The notes: generated from the sequence alone by a model not told the origin. DNA of 64,000 nt from Aldehydirespirator sp965261105 (GCA_965261105.1 CBDHCM010000006.1:4526001-4590000), one strand, 5' to 3'. Numbered from the stretch's first letter, positions 41,567-50,897 are shown. Numbers and translations: made by a program.

Positions 41567-42544
41567 CTACCAGAGGATCTTGGACCGCAACTCCTCGATC
41601 CAGACCCCGGCCATCAGCGTGTCGACCTGGTTCATCATCCGGTCGTGCTCGCCTCCGGACGCCGACGGGTAGGAGCCGAGGCACTTGACGCGGGCCGTCT
41701 TGAGGCTCAGGTTGCGCAGGGCGTCGGCCACCACCTCGTCGGCGATGTGGCCCTCGCAGTCGAGCAGGAAGCAGTACTGGCCGAGGTTCGCCTTGGTCGG
41801 GCGGCTCTGCAGGCTGGTGAGGTTGATGGCCCGGGCCGCGAACTCCTGGAGGATTCCGATCAGCGAGCCCGGCACGTCGGATCGCTGGTAGACCACGAGG
41901 CTCGTCTTGTCGTGGCCGGTGGGTGGGGCGATCCCGTCGGCCCCGACGAGCACGAAGCGAGTCTTGTTGTCGGCTCGGTCCGCGATGTCGCCGGCCGCCA
42001 CCTCGAGTCCGTACACCTCTGCCGAGCGCAGCGGGGCGACGGCGGCCACAGTGCGCTCATCCGCATCGGCCAGGCGGCGGGCGGCGTCGGCAGTGGAGTT
42101 GGCGAGCTCGAAGACCGCCCCGGGGAGTCGTTCGGCCAGGCGTCCCCGGCATTGGGCATAGGCCACTGGATGGGAGCGGACCCGCTCGACGTCCTCGATC
42201 CGCACGCCCGGTTGCACCAGCAGATTGAGGTTGACGCCGATGATCACCTCTCGCTGGATGAACAACTCGGTGTCGAAGGCCAGGGCGTCGAGGGTGGCGG
42301 TCACCGATCCCTCGATCATGTTCTCGATGGCGACCAGCCCGAGATCGACCTCCCCGCTCTCCACGGCCCCGAGCACCTCGAAAACCGAGCCGAGCGGGCG
42401 ATGCTCCATGCGGGCCAGATCGGGCTGGGAAAAGACGGCCTGCTCGGTGAACGTGCCAGCCGGTCCCAGGTACCCGATCTTGCGGGTCCCCGGATCGTCA
42501 ACGGGATCCATCCGGGGCATGGTACGGCCGTTGCGGTCCATCAA
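41567..42544 (-). CDS. pheA: Prephenate dehydratase
   Basis: Converts prephenate to phenylpyruvate for phenylalanine synthesis. The 325-residue protein shows KIGYLGPAGTFTEQAVF, LVAIENMIEGSVTATLDAL, the catalytic Thr-Arg-Phe in ADNKTRFVLVG, and a C-terminal ACT domain (DVPGSLIGILQEFAARAINL, then YCFLLDCEGHIAD) for feedback control. The start may be the first ATG (42544) or one a few codons later; homology starts at residue 22. It diverges from the MBL gene by 23 bases. Confidence 0.93.
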   Translation of the reverse strand: MMDRNGRTMPRMDPVDDPGTRKIGYLGPAGTFTEQAVFSQPDLARMEHRPLGSVFEVLGAVESGEVDLGLVAIENMIEGSVTATLDALAFDTELFIQREVIIGVNLNLLVQPGVRIEDVERVRSHPVAYAQCRGRLAERLPGAVFELANSTADAARRLADADERTVAAVAPLRSAEVYGLEVAAGDIADRADNKTRFVLVGADGIAPPTGHDKTSLVVYQRSDVPGSLIGILQEFAARAINLTSLQSRPTKANLGQYCFLLDCEGHIADEVVADALRNLSLKTARVKCLGSYPSASGGEHDRMMNQVDTLMAGVWIEELRSKILW

Positions 42545-42567
42545 CGCTGTTTAGAAGACCCGTTAGG

Positions 42568-43290
42568 GTGGCGCAGGTGTCAGACCGCCTCTACTTCCGC
42601 CAGCTGCTGTCGGGGCGCGACTTTGCGGCCGGCGACGGGCTGGCCCGCCAGATGGTGAACTTCGTGTACGCCGTCGGCGATCGCCACACCGGCCAGGCCG
42701 TGCTCGTCGACCCTGCCTACGACACCGGCGGGCTGCTCGACCTGCTGGAGGCCGACGGCATGGCCTGCACCGGCGTGCTGGCCACCCACTACCACCCCGA
42801 CCATGTGGGCGGCCAGATGATGGGCTTCGACATCGAGGGCGTCAGCCGGCTGCTGGAGCGGGTGTCGGTTCCGATCCACGTTCAGGCTGCCGAGGCCGAT
42901 CTGGTGAAGAAGGTGACCGGCCTGGACGACGACTGCCTGGTCAGCCATGCCTCTGGCGACGTGTTGACCGTCGGCGCGGTCACCATCGAGCTCATCGCCA
43001 CGCCGGGCCACACCCCCGGCAGCCAGTGCTTTCTGGTGGACGGCCGGCTGGTGGCCGGCGACACGCTCTTCCTGGAGGGCTGCGGCCGTATGGACCTTCC
43101 CGGCTCGGATCCGGCCCAGATGTACGAGAGCCTCACCACAAGGCTGGCCCGGGTGCCCGACGACGCCGTGCTGTACCCCGGCCACCGCTACTCGCTGGAG
43201 TCGTCGGCCACCATGGGCATCACCCGCGAGCGCAACCAGGTGTTCCGCATACCCGGTCGCGACCAGTGGCTCGCCGCCTTCGCCGGCTGA
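42568..43290 (+). CDS. MBL-fold metallo-hydrolase (glyoxalase II-like)
   Basis: The 240-residue enzyme has the zinc-binding THYHPDHVGG motif, a TPGHTPGSQCF histidine, LVAGDTLFLEGCGRMD (bridging Asp) and a final LYPGHRYS histidine, giving a complete dinuclear site. Such proteins hydrolyse thioesters or persulphides. The start is GTG 42568 or GTG 42577. A degraded copy of its 3' end lies at 45539-45674, beyond the ATPase-nuclease pair. Confidence 0.88.
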   Translation: MAQVSDRLYFRQLLSGRDFAAGDGLARQMVNFVYAVGDRHTGQAVLVDPAYDTGGLLDLLEADGMACTGVLATHYHPDHVGGQMMGFDIEGVSRLLERVSVPIHVQAAEADLVKKVTGLDDDCLVSHASGDVLTVGAVTIELIATPGHTPGSQCFLVDGRLVAGDTLFLEGCGRMDLPGSDPAQMYESLTTRLARVPDDAVLYPGHRYSLESSATMGITRERNQVFRIPGRDQWLAAFAG

Positions 43291-43300
43291 CGGCAACTGC

Positions 43301-43402
43301 GGCTCGTCTACTTGTCGTCCGCCGACGAGGCGATGGCTCGTCTACTCGTCGTCCGCCGACGAGGCGATGGCTCGTCTACTTGTCGTCCGCCGACGAGGCC
43401 AT
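43301..43402. repeat. Three 34-bp tandem units, each able to form a hairpin, after the MBL gene
   Basis: Units start at 43301, 43335 and 43369 and contain GTCGTCCGCCGACGAGG, a self-complementary core (CGTC/GACG arms). They differ at one or two bases. They begin 11 bases after the MBL stop and may end its transcript, like a REP array. Confidence 0.9.
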
Positions 43403-43469
43403 TCGAACCGACGCCTGGGAGCGAGCATCAGCGGGCTGCCGCAACGCCTGCTTGCTGTAGCCTGACTCT

Positions 43470-44927
43470 GTGAGCATTTCAGTCGAGTTATCCAATCTCG
43501 GGCCTCTACGCTCCGCCTCGCTGGAATTGGCGGACTTGACGCTGCTCGTCGGCGAGAACAACACCGGTAAGACTTTCTTCGCCACGGTTCTGCATCGCCT
43601 TCTCAATAGTGCGCCCACTGCGCCTTGGTCACAGAGAATCCGACCGGACGACACGCCGGTTCAAGTCAGAGACTGGATAACGGAGGTGCTCGATGATCCG
43701 GGCGGCGATGTGTCGGCGTCCAGCACCTGCGCCTTCGTGCCGAACGACAGCACCTCAAGATGGGCCAGGAAACTGACGAAGGACATCTTGGAGGCTTACG
43801 GTGATAGCGTCCGATACGACATCACGTACGCCTTTGGTGCAGAAGCATCTCGTTTGCGGCGAAGGACAGCGAGCAGGCACGCCTCTGGCTGCTATCTTCG
43901 GATATGCAATTCACATCCCAATTGGGAAGTCGAGATCAGATTTGATTCGAAATTGGTAACTGTAACGCCTCCTGATCCGCAGTCTTGGCTCATTCATGCC
44001 CTCGACCCGGATGAGATTCGCAAGACACCTCAAACATATTCCCGACTGCGTCGTGCTTCATCTTTACGAGTTTCTGAGCATCTTGGCTATTCTCCCGTCG
44101 CGCTAAATTCATTGGTCAATTCTGCGTTGTTCGGTTCGTGGCCGCGCAACGCGATCCATTTGCCAGCCGATCGGACCGGTATTATTCAGAGCCACAATGT
44201 TCTAGCTGGTGCTACAGCTCGACAAGCAGCGAGAGCAGGTATCCGACCAATCGAGATTGAAACGCTACCCGGAACCTCTGCGGACTTTCTGTCATTGGTG
44301 CTTGAGATCCCCGAGGGAATGTCATACGCGACGGGTCGGACATCAAGATTCTCTCAGATTGTAGGTGAATTCGAGCAGGACATGCGGGCAGCCATCGAGA
44401 TAGATCAGAGAGCAGACGGTATGGATGCGATAGTTGCTGTAACGTCCGAGGGGCGTTTCCCTATGGCACGGGCATCTTCGATGTTGTCCGAACTAGCACC
44501 TCTAATTCTAGTCTTGAAGTCGCCACACATTCTTGTTGATCATTTGACGATAGATGAACCCGAGGCGCATCTTCACCCTGCAATGCAGATCCGCGTTGCG
44601 TCGTTCTTGGCAACTCTAGCAAACCAAGATGTCAGCGTCGTGTTGACCACTCATTCTGACTTCTTTGTGTCACAGTTTAACAACATGATGAGACTAAATG
44701 AGTTGTCTGGTTCGGGTAAGTCGAAATCCTACAACTTTCCTAGGCTAGATCGCTCAAGAGTTCGTGCACTCCGGTTTTCGCGAGAGAACGGGTGGTGCGT
44801 AGCGCGGACGTTGGAGCCGGACCGCGTCGATGGTATCGATGAATCGACCTTCACGAGGGTCATGAGATCGCAGTTTAGCGAGACAGCTAGACTTGTGAAC
44901 GAGTTGCTAGAGACTCACGAAGAATAG
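43470..44927 (+). CDS. AAA/ABC-type ATPase (OLD/AAA15-like), candidate defence protein
   Basis: The 485-residue ATPase is built like overcoming-lysogenization-defect and AAA15 proteins: an N-terminal ISVELSNLGPLRSASLEL strand block, Walker A LLVGENNTGKTFF (about residue 28), a long middle, then a signature-like ASSMLSELAPLILVL, Walker B HLTIDEPEAHLHPAMQ (about 363), and VLTTHSDFFVSQFNN. There is no TOPRIM domain, so nuclease activity would come from a partner, and the next gene supplies a candidate. The gene is far more AT-rich than its surroundings. The GTG start at 43470 fits the first strand. Families such as PtuA, AriA and RloC share this layout; none can be chosen by eye. Confidence 0.8.
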   Translation: MSISVELSNLGPLRSASLELADLTLLVGENNTGKTFFATVLHRLLNSAPTAPWSQRIRPDDTPVQVRDWITEVLDDPGGDVSASSTCAFVPNDSTSRWARKLTKDILEAYGDSVRYDITYAFGAEASRLRRRTASRHASGCYLRICNSHPNWEVEIRFDSKLVTVTPPDPQSWLIHALDPDEIRKTPQTYSRLRRASSLRVSEHLGYSPVALNSLVNSALFGSWPRNAIHLPADRTGIIQSHNVLAGATARQAARAGIRPIEIETLPGTSADFLSLVLEIPEGMSYATGRTSRFSQIVGEFEQDMRAAIEIDQRADGMDAIVAVTSEGRFPMARASSMLSELAPLILVLKSPHILVDHLTIDEPEAHLHPAMQIRVASFLATLANQDVSVVLTTHSDFFVSQFNNMMRLNELSGSGKSKSYNFPRLDRSRVRALRFSRENGWCVARTLEPDRVDGIDESTFTRVMRSQFSETARLVNELLETHEE

Positions 44928-44934
44928 TTCCAAG

Positions 44935-45462
44935 GTGAACCCGGATCCAGAGTCGTCGCGCTGTTCAGACGATAGATGTCAAGTTTGTCGGCTGTATTCG
45001 CAACTCCGATTCGACGGTGCTGAGCCTGTCGCGTTACAAGATATTCGTGAACATTCATGTCAGCTTAACGTTCACTTTAGTGGTGATCACAAGTGTATAC
45101 ACGGACTGCGCTTAGATGTGCAGAGCGCCAAGTTTCGGCGTGTCGCGAGGGGCAAGAGCAGAAGAATGTGTGACTTTGCTGTCTTAGCGCATCGTAGGAA
45201 AGTTGCTCATCTTGCGGCAATCGAGCTAAAGAGTGGAGCGGCAGATCCCGAGGATATTGAACAACTCAAAGAAGGTCTAGATCTGCTGCATAGCTACTTC
45301 GATTACGACGGACCCGAGCCGCGACTGGTAGCCTATTTTGTAGTAGGAAAAGAAGCGGAGAGGCTTGGGTTCGCCCTTCGAGACAGGCTCAGCACTCTGA
45401 GGTTCGGATCAAGGCCAGTCAAGCTAGAGATTCGAATTTGCGGTGAGTCCGTGCATCTATAG
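44935..45462 (+). CDS. Small PD-(D/E)XK nuclease-like protein with Cys-rich N-terminus
   Basis: The 175-residue product begins at GTG 44935, seven bases after the ATPase stop. Cys10, Cys15 and Cys18, with Cys42, His52 and Cys54, suggest a metal knuckle. The core reads RMCDFAVL (Asp80), HLAAIELKSG (Glu97-x-Lys99) and EDIEQLKEGLDLL, which matches D...ExK with a downstream Gln, the PD-(D/E)XK layout. This is my reading from motif spacing, not from a known family. Low GC matches the ATPase, so the two are probably one module. Confidence 0.65.
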   Translation: MNPDPESSRCSDDRCQVCRLYSQLRFDGAEPVALQDIREHSCQLNVHFSGDHKCIHGLRLDVQSAKFRRVARGKSRRMCDFAVLAHRRKVAHLAAIELKSGAADPEDIEQLKEGLDLLHSYFDYDGPEPRLVAYFVVGKEAERLGFALRDRLSTLRFGSRPVKLEIRICGESVHL

Positions 45463-45538
45463 ACAAGTTGCGTTTCTGGCATCTTGAGTGGTGTATTCGC
45501 TGCAATCGGCCTTTCCGGCTAGCCGAATTCTTGCGTGT

Positions 45539-45674
45539 CGTTGCTGGCGACACGCTGCTCCTGGAGGGCTGCGGACGCATGGACGGTGAACTCCATCGGT
45601 GGATGCGACAGAGTGGTGTTCCGCGTTCCGGACCGCGAGCGCTTGGCTCGCCGCCTTCGCCGCTTGACGGCAAC
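45539..45674 (+). pseudogene. Decayed copy of the 3' end of the MBL hydrolase gene
   Basis: GCTGGCGACACGCTGCTCC and on (45541-45582) match the MBL codons for AGDTLFLEGCGRMD, then about 140 bases are missing, and 45616-45674 match the last codons and stop region (GGCTCGCCGCCTTCGCC, then TGACGGCAAC). It has the same orientation as the intact gene at 42568-43290, with the ATPase-nuclease pair between. Confidence 0.88.
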
Positions 45675-45721
45675 GGTCGGGAGAGCCGTCGGCGCTCGCT
45701 GACGGTCCAGACGCGTGAGGC

Positions 45722-47185
45722 CTACACCCAGGGGCAGTTGGAGTTGCGGTCGCCGAAGGTGGCCCCGGTGCGGTAGCGGTCGAGCGTGAACGGCTTCAGC
45801 TCGTCGGGCTTGTCGCCGTGCACGAGCATCTGGGCGGTCAGCTTGCCCACCCCGATCATCTTGAACCCGTGATTGGAGTCGGCGATCACCCAGGCGTTGT
45901 CGGCCACGTGGTCGAACACCGGCACGTTGTCGGGCGTGAATGCCCCGATGCCGCCGTTGCGGCGCTCCTTGAAGTACGGCCGCAGGTTCTCCAGGCGCTT
46001 GAACAGCATGCCCAGGGTGGCGCAGTAGTAGTCGGCGAACCACTCCTCGGCCTGGTAGGTGTCGTTCAGGTGGCCGTAGGGCTCCACCGCCGCCGCGGGT
46101 CCGATCTTCACCGGAATCGTCCCGCCCTGAAGGCCGGGCGCCCCGACCCGCTCCGCGGCGTAGCGCACATAGGAGTAGAAGTGGTCCTTGAGGAGCCTGC
46201 CGTCGTCTGAGTAGACGGGCGTGTTCATGAGCTCCACGTGCAGCACCGGCGAGTCGCGGTGCTGGGCGGTGCGGAAGTCGACGCCCTCGGGCAGCAGGAC
46301 CTCGCCCTCCAGCAGCCGCCAGTAGGTCCACATGTCCGTCTGCTCCTCGACGTGGCCGTCGGGATAGAGCACGTCGAGGCGGGAGGGGCCGCCCAGCCAC
46401 TCCCAGTGCACCGGCGTCCACGCCCCCGCGCCCACGACCACCTGCTCGCAGGCGATCGATCCCTGGTCGGTCTCCACCGCGGCCACCGACCCGGAGGCGT
46501 CGAGTTGGTAGCCGGTGACGGTGGCGCCGTACACCCGCCGCACGCCCCACTGGCGGCACTTCTGGTCCAGTCCCCACACCGCCATGTGGGTGCCGGCGTA
46601 CCCGGAGCGGTGCTCGTGCAGCACCACGTCGCAGTTCTCGGTCTTGAAGTCGGGCCACAGGTTGGTGAGGAAGGCCCGGGCCTCCGAGCCGGTGTGGACG
46701 TCGGAGGGGTACCCGCTGGCCGCCTGCGACGCTTGGAGCTTGAGGTAGTCCTCGGTCTGGTTCGCCTCACCCACCGACACGTAGCCGACCTGCTGGAAGC
46801 CGAGGTTCACGGGGTCGGACTCCCACACCTCCACGCTGGCTCGCAGGATGGCGTGCAGCGGCCCGGTCATGTACATGTTGCGGATGCAGCCGCAGGCCAG
46901 TCCGGTGGCGCCCGCGCCCGGCCCCTGCTTGTCGATCAGCACCACGTCGCGGCCCGAGCCCTTGCCGGTGCGCTCCAGGCACCTGGCCAGGTGGTAGGCG
47001 CTCGACAGCCCGTGCACGCCTGCGCCGACCACCACGAACCGGGCGCGGGGCGGCAGCGGCGCGGCGTCGAACACCGGGATGACGGCCGGGTTGACGGCGT
47101 GCCCGTGCACCTCGGGCGGCAGGGGCCGGTCGGCGAAGGGATACCACTGGTTGTGCTCGGTGGGGTTGGGGACGGTGCTGGTCAT
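45722..47185 (-). CDS. FAD-dependent oxidoreductase, sarcosine oxidase beta-like
   Basis: From ATG 47185, with a strong AAGGAGAGGAA site, the 487-residue protein has a Rossmann FAD site FVVVGAGVHGLSSAYHLA (about residue 50), GPGAGATGLACGCIRNMYM, and the late FAD-domain phrase FTPDNVPVFDHVADNAWVIADSNHGFKMIG common to SoxB-type amine oxidases. There is no GcvT domain. It probably oxidises an N-methyl or secondary amine, and it complements the dehydrogenases at 17-22 kb. The substrate is not readable. Frame openness upstream is not coding. Confidence 0.82.
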   Translation of the reverse strand: MTSTVPNPTEHNQWYPFADRPLPPEVHGHAVNPAVIPVFDAAPLPPRARFVVVGAGVHGLSSAYHLARCLERTGKGSGRDVVLIDKQGPGAGATGLACGCIRNMYMTGPLHAILRASVEVWESDPVNLGFQQVGYVSVGEANQTEDYLKLQASQAASGYPSDVHTGSEARAFLTNLWPDFKTENCDVVLHEHRSGYAGTHMAVWGLDQKCRQWGVRRVYGATVTGYQLDASGSVAAVETDQGSIACEQVVVGAGAWTPVHWEWLGGPSRLDVLYPDGHVEEQTDMWTYWRLLEGEVLLPEGVDFRTAQHRDSPVLHVELMNTPVYSDDGRLLKDHFYSYVRYAAERVGAPGLQGGTIPVKIGPAAAVEPYGHLNDTYQAEEWFADYYCATLGMLFKRLENLRPYFKERRNGGIGAFTPDNVPVFDHVADNAWVIADSNHGFKMIGVGKLTAQMLVHGDKPDELKPFTLDRYRTGATFGDRNSNCPWV

Positions 47186-47208
47186 TTCCTCTCCTTGTGA
47201 ATTGGGGA

Positions 47209-47430
47209 TCAAGTCTGGTCGCCGGCGGGCGGGAGCCGGTAGCCGGCTCCCAGGGTCCGCCAGATCAATGGGACGCCGGGCCGGTAGGCGAGGTGGCGGC
47301 GGCTGGGCGCGTCGAGGATGGTCGCATGGGCGTCGGACAATAGGCGCGGCACCACATCGGCCGCGTTGCCGACCAGCCCCACCGACAGCGGGCGGCGGGA
47401 CGCGACGGCCTCTCTGCCTGCTGCGGGCAC
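47209..47430 (-). pseudogene. Possible remnant of a urocanase-like gene
   Basis: The minus-strand frame ends at 47209 and contains RRPLSVGLVGNAADVVPRLL, which resembles the urocanate hydratase segment around its GNAADV motif, but the flanking sequence does not continue the family. The 405-base gap between the oxidoreductase and tRNA-Leu holds nothing else I can support; an overlapping plus-strand frame (47318-47578) is also uncertain. Confidence 0.3.
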
Positions 47431-47590
47431 CGCCGCAGCCGTCAGCCTGCTGCGGAGGAAAGTGCCCGGCCCCGGGCCTGATCACTGGCTGTCCCCCGAA
47501 CTCGCGGCAGCCGACCGGATGCCGGCCGACGAGGCTCTGGTGGCCGCGGCGGCGGAAGCGACGGGCCCCCTCGTCTAATGGGTGAGCGGG

Positions 47591-47674
<84 letters not shown>

Positions 47675-47797
47675 GTGGCCTCGGCCCGCCGCCGGCGGAC
47701 CGAGCGCGAGGCTAGCGGCCCGCCGGCCGAATCACCGTGTCACCGCCGGGCCCGGCCCCGTGCCGGAACCCCCCGTCGTCGCCACTAACATCCGCGC

Positions 47798-48583
47798 GTG
47801 CGCCTCGACTTCGGAGCGGCCAGCGACGTGGGCCTGCACCGCCGTGAGAACCAGGATCGGTATCTCGCCGACGGCGCCCTGTTCGCGGTGGCCGACGGGC
47901 TCGGCGGCCACTCGGGAGGAGGCACCGCGGCGGCGATTGCCACCGACGTGCTCGCCCGCCGCGGCTGCCTCGACTCGCTGGGACATCTCATAGCCCTCGT
48001 GGGCACGGCCAACAGGGCCATATTCGAGGCCGCCATAGACGATCCGCGCCTGAGGGAGATGTCCACCACGCTGTGCGTGATGGCAGCCGTCGGCAACGCC
48101 GCGGGTCCGGCCCGGCTGGCAGTCTGCAACGTTGGCGACTCCCGCCTCTACGCGCTCACCGCCGGCCGTTTCAGCCGGCTCACCGTCGACCACACCATCT
48201 CCGAGAACCTGGTCCGCGACGGGGTCATCTCGCCCGCGGAGGCGGCCACCCATGCCGACCGCCACCAGCTCACCCGGGCTGTCGGATACGAGCGCCGGGT
48301 GCATGTCGACGGCTGGGAGCTGGCCGCGCTGGCGGGGACCCGCTTCCTGGTGTGCAGTGACGGGCTGACCAACGAGGTGACTGATCCCGACATCGCCGAG
48401 ATCCTGGCTTCCGTCGCCGACCCCGCGGCCGCGGCCGGCAGCCTCGTGGAGCGGGCGGTGCGGCCCGGTCACGGCCGCGACAACGCCACCGTCGTGGTCG
48501 TCGACGTGGCCGAGGGCGCCGCGTCCGGACCGGACGGCTCGGACCAGCTGGTGCTCGCCTCCAGGCCCGCCGTCTCGGCTTGA
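47798..48583 (+). CDS. PP2C-family Ser/Thr protein phosphatase
   Basis: The 261-residue protein carries the PP2C motifs: SDVGLHRRENQDRYLAD, LFAVADGLGGHSGGG (metal Asp), TLCVMAA, AVCNVGDSRLYALTAG, FLVCSDGLTNEV and GRDNATVVVVD. It lies directly before pknB (96 bases), the usual phosphatase-kinase pairing, and would reverse PknB phosphorylation. GTG start at 47798 is favoured because the first strand begins there. Confidence 0.92.
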   Translation: MRLDFGAASDVGLHRRENQDRYLADGALFAVADGLGGHSGGGTAAAIATDVLARRGCLDSLGHLIALVGTANRAIFEAAIDDPRLREMSTTLCVMAAVGNAAGPARLAVCNVGDSRLYALTAGRFSRLTVDHTISENLVRDGVISPAEAATHADRHQLTRAVGYERRVHVDGWELAALAGTRFLVCSDGLTNEVTDPDIAEILASVADPAAAAGSLVERAVRPGHGRDNATVVVVDVAEGAASGPDGSDQLVLASRPAVSA

Positions 48584-48679
48584 TTGTGGCACCAGTCCGG
48601 CCCGCAAGCCGCCCGTCGCCGGGGGACGGCGGGCGCGCCGTCTCCTTGGGTCAGGAGGCGACCGGTACAGTGGTCAACG

Positions 48680-50890
48680 GTGTCCGATGAGGGTCTGACC
48701 GTTTTCAACGGTCGTTACGAGTTGCTGCGCCGAATAGCGCGGGGAGGCATGGCCGACGTCTACCTGGCCCGCGACGTGTCCCTCGACCGGCAAGTAGCGG
48801 TGAAGGTCCTGTTCCCGGAGTTCGCCAACGACCCGAGCTTCGTGGAGCGGTTCCGCCGCGAGGCGAAGGCCGCGGCCAATCTCAACCACCCCAACATCGT
48901 CGGCATCTACGACTGGGGCCAGGAGCAGGGCACCTACTACATCGTCATGGAATACGTCGTGGGCCGAAGCATGGCCGATGTGCTGCGGTCCACCGGGCCC
49001 CTCAGCCCCGACCGCGCTGCGGAGATCGCGTCGGACGTGGCCCAGGGCCTCAGCAGCGCCCACGGCGCCGGGCTCGTGCACCGCGACATCAAGCTCGGCA
49101 ACATAATCGTCAGCGACGACGGCCAGGTGAAGGTGGCCGACTTCGGCATCGCCACCGCGCTGGCGCAGAGGGCGGGCGACAACCTCACCCATATCGGCTC
49201 GGTCATGGGCACGGCCACCTATTTCTCGCCCGAGCAGGCCCGAGGCAAGGCTCTCGACGGGCGCTCCGACCTGTACTCGCTGGGCGTCGTGCTCTACGAG
49301 ATGATCGTGGGCAGGCCCCCGTTCACGGCCGACACCGCCACCGCGGTGGCTGTCAAGCACGTTCAGCAGCGCCCGCTTCCGCCCTCGATGCTGGGTGTCA
49401 GCATCGCGCAGTCGCTGGAGGCCATCATCCTCAAGCTGTTGGCCAAGAACCCTGCCAACCGCTATCCCAGGTCCGACGACCTGCGCGCCGACCTGCGCCG
49501 CTATCTGCGCGGCGCCCACAGGATTCCCGCTCACGGTCTCCAGTCGTCCCCGGAGCCGACTCAGGAGCGTCCCGCGGCCGGGCCGCGGGCGCAGAAGCCG
49601 GGTGGTCAGGCCCCGACCCGCCCGCGGACAGCCGCGGTTCCGACCGCCTCCCAGCCCCCCGTCCCCGTCCCCGGGGTCGGTGGCGCCGAGATGTCCGGGG
49701 CCCCACCGCCCGCGGCGCCTCCGCCCGGTGGGGGGCCGCCCTCCCAGTACGAGCCACCTGCCTACTACTACGAGGAGGTTCACCGCTCCGACAGCTGGAA
49801 GCGCACCCTGCTCATGTTCGTGGGTCTGGTCTGCCTCGTTGCCGCGCTCGGATTCCTGGGCGTCACCTTCTACCGCTCCCTGGGCCTCGACGACGAAGTC
49901 CCGCCGACCGCGACCACGTCGGGCAACGGCGCAGCCCTGGTGGAAGTGCCCGACGTGACGGGGCTCAGCTACGGGGAGGCCGGCGCTGAGCTGCGGTCCC
50001 TCGGGTTGGAGCCCGATCCGAGCTACCAGGTCAACATCGAGGTGCCCGAGGACACGGTGTTCGCGCAGCGTCCGCCCGCCGGCCAGAGGATCGCCGAGGA
50101 CGGGACGGTGGCGCTCACTGTCAGCCGGGGCGAGACCCCCACAGTCCCGCCCGTCAGGGGCCGCAACCGGGTCGACGCCGAGGAGATACTTCAGAACGCC
50201 GGCTTCCAGGTCATCGTCATCGAGGGTCCCAGCCAGTCCGAGGCGGGTACCGTGGTCTTCCAGGAGCCCGCCTCCCGCGCTGAGCTCGCGCTGGGCGAGG
50301 CGGTGACCATCACCGTCTCCACCGGGCCGGGGCAGATCTTCGTGCCCGACGTCCGGGGCCAGACCCTTACCCAGGCCATCAATACCCTGATCGCACATGG
50401 ATTCCGCGTCGGCGACAGGCATGAGCCCTCGGCCACCGTGGAAGAGGGAGAGATCATCGACACCGACCCCCCGAACGGCTTCCCGGTGTCGGCCGGACTG
50501 GAGGTGATCGTCATCATCTCCGACGGGCCTCCCCTCGTGGCCATCCCCGACGTGAAGGGCCTGCTGTTCGACACCGGCAGGCTGGCCATCGAGCGCGTCG
50601 GCCTCACCATCGGCGAGGTCGATTTCGAGCCCGTTGAGCCGGGATCCTCCGATGTGGGTCGCATCCTGGCCCAGGTGCCGCCGCCCAATCTCGAGGTGGC
50701 GCCCGAGACGCCGGTGGACGTCATGGTGGGCGAGCCGCCCGAGTTCGACTCCGGCCAGACTGACACCGAGCCGGCGGACGGCGGGAGCGGCGAGACCGAG
50801 GGCGAGGACCAGACCGGCGCGGGGGCGGGCGGGGAGCCCGCCGACGACGGCGAGACAGTCGAAGCGAGTCTCCAGACCAGCCCGGCGTAG
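48680..50890 (+). CDS. pknB: Ser/Thr protein kinase with PASTA repeats
   Basis: From GTG 48680 the 736-residue product has a kinase domain (about 10-275: RGGMADVYLARD, VAVKVLFPEF, HRDIKLGNIIV, ADFGIATA, GTATYFSPEQARG), a Pro/Ala-rich juxtamembrane linker, one transmembrane helix (about 373-397, LLMFVGLVCLVAALGFLGV), and four extracellular PASTA repeats (about 420-690, for example VEVPDVTGLSYGEAGAELRS and VAIPDVKGLLFDTGRLAIE). An acidic Gly/Glu tail follows. PknB-type kinases sense muropeptide or lipid II and control growth and division. The frame is open from 48584, but that part is not kinase. Confidence 0.94.
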   Translation: MSDEGLTVFNGRYELLRRIARGGMADVYLARDVSLDRQVAVKVLFPEFANDPSFVERFRREAKAAANLNHPNIVGIYDWGQEQGTYYIVMEYVVGRSMADVLRSTGPLSPDRAAEIASDVAQGLSSAHGAGLVHRDIKLGNIIVSDDGQVKVADFGIATALAQRAGDNLTHIGSVMGTATYFSPEQARGKALDGRSDLYSLGVVLYEMIVGRPPFTADTATAVAVKHVQQRPLPPSMLGVSIAQSLEAIILKLLAKNPANRYPRSDDLRADLRRYLRGAHRIPAHGLQSSPEPTQERPAAGPRAQKPGGQAPTRPRTAAVPTASQPPVPVPGVGGAEMSGAPPPAAPPPGGGPPSQYEPPAYYYEEVHRSDSWKRTLLMFVGLVCLVAALGFLGVTFYRSLGLDDEVPPTATTSGNGAALVEVPDVTGLSYGEAGAELRSLGLEPDPSYQVNIEVPEDTVFAQRPPAGQRIAEDGTVALTVSRGETPTVPPVRGRNRVDAEEILQNAGFQVIVIEGPSQSEAGTVVFQEPASRAELALGEAVTITVSTGPGQIFVPDVRGQTLTQAINTLIAHGFRVGDRHEPSATVEEGEIIDTDPPNGFPVSAGLEVIVIISDGPPLVAIPDVKGLLFDTGRLAIERVGLTIGEVDFEPVEPGSSDVGRILAQVPPPNLEVAPETPVDVMVGEPPEFDSGQTDTEPADGGSGETEGEDQTGAGAGGEPADDGETVEASLQTSPA

Positions 50891-50897
50891 GGCCCGC

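Noticed and set aside
43470..45462. Gabija or a plain OLD nuclease
   Set aside because: The ATPase lacks a TOPRIM domain and there is no UvrD-like helicase gene beside it.
47318..47578. An 86-codon plus-strand gene before tRNA-Leu
   Set aside because: No ribosome-binding site or domain was seen, and it overlaps a minus-strand fragment with better resemblance to a family.
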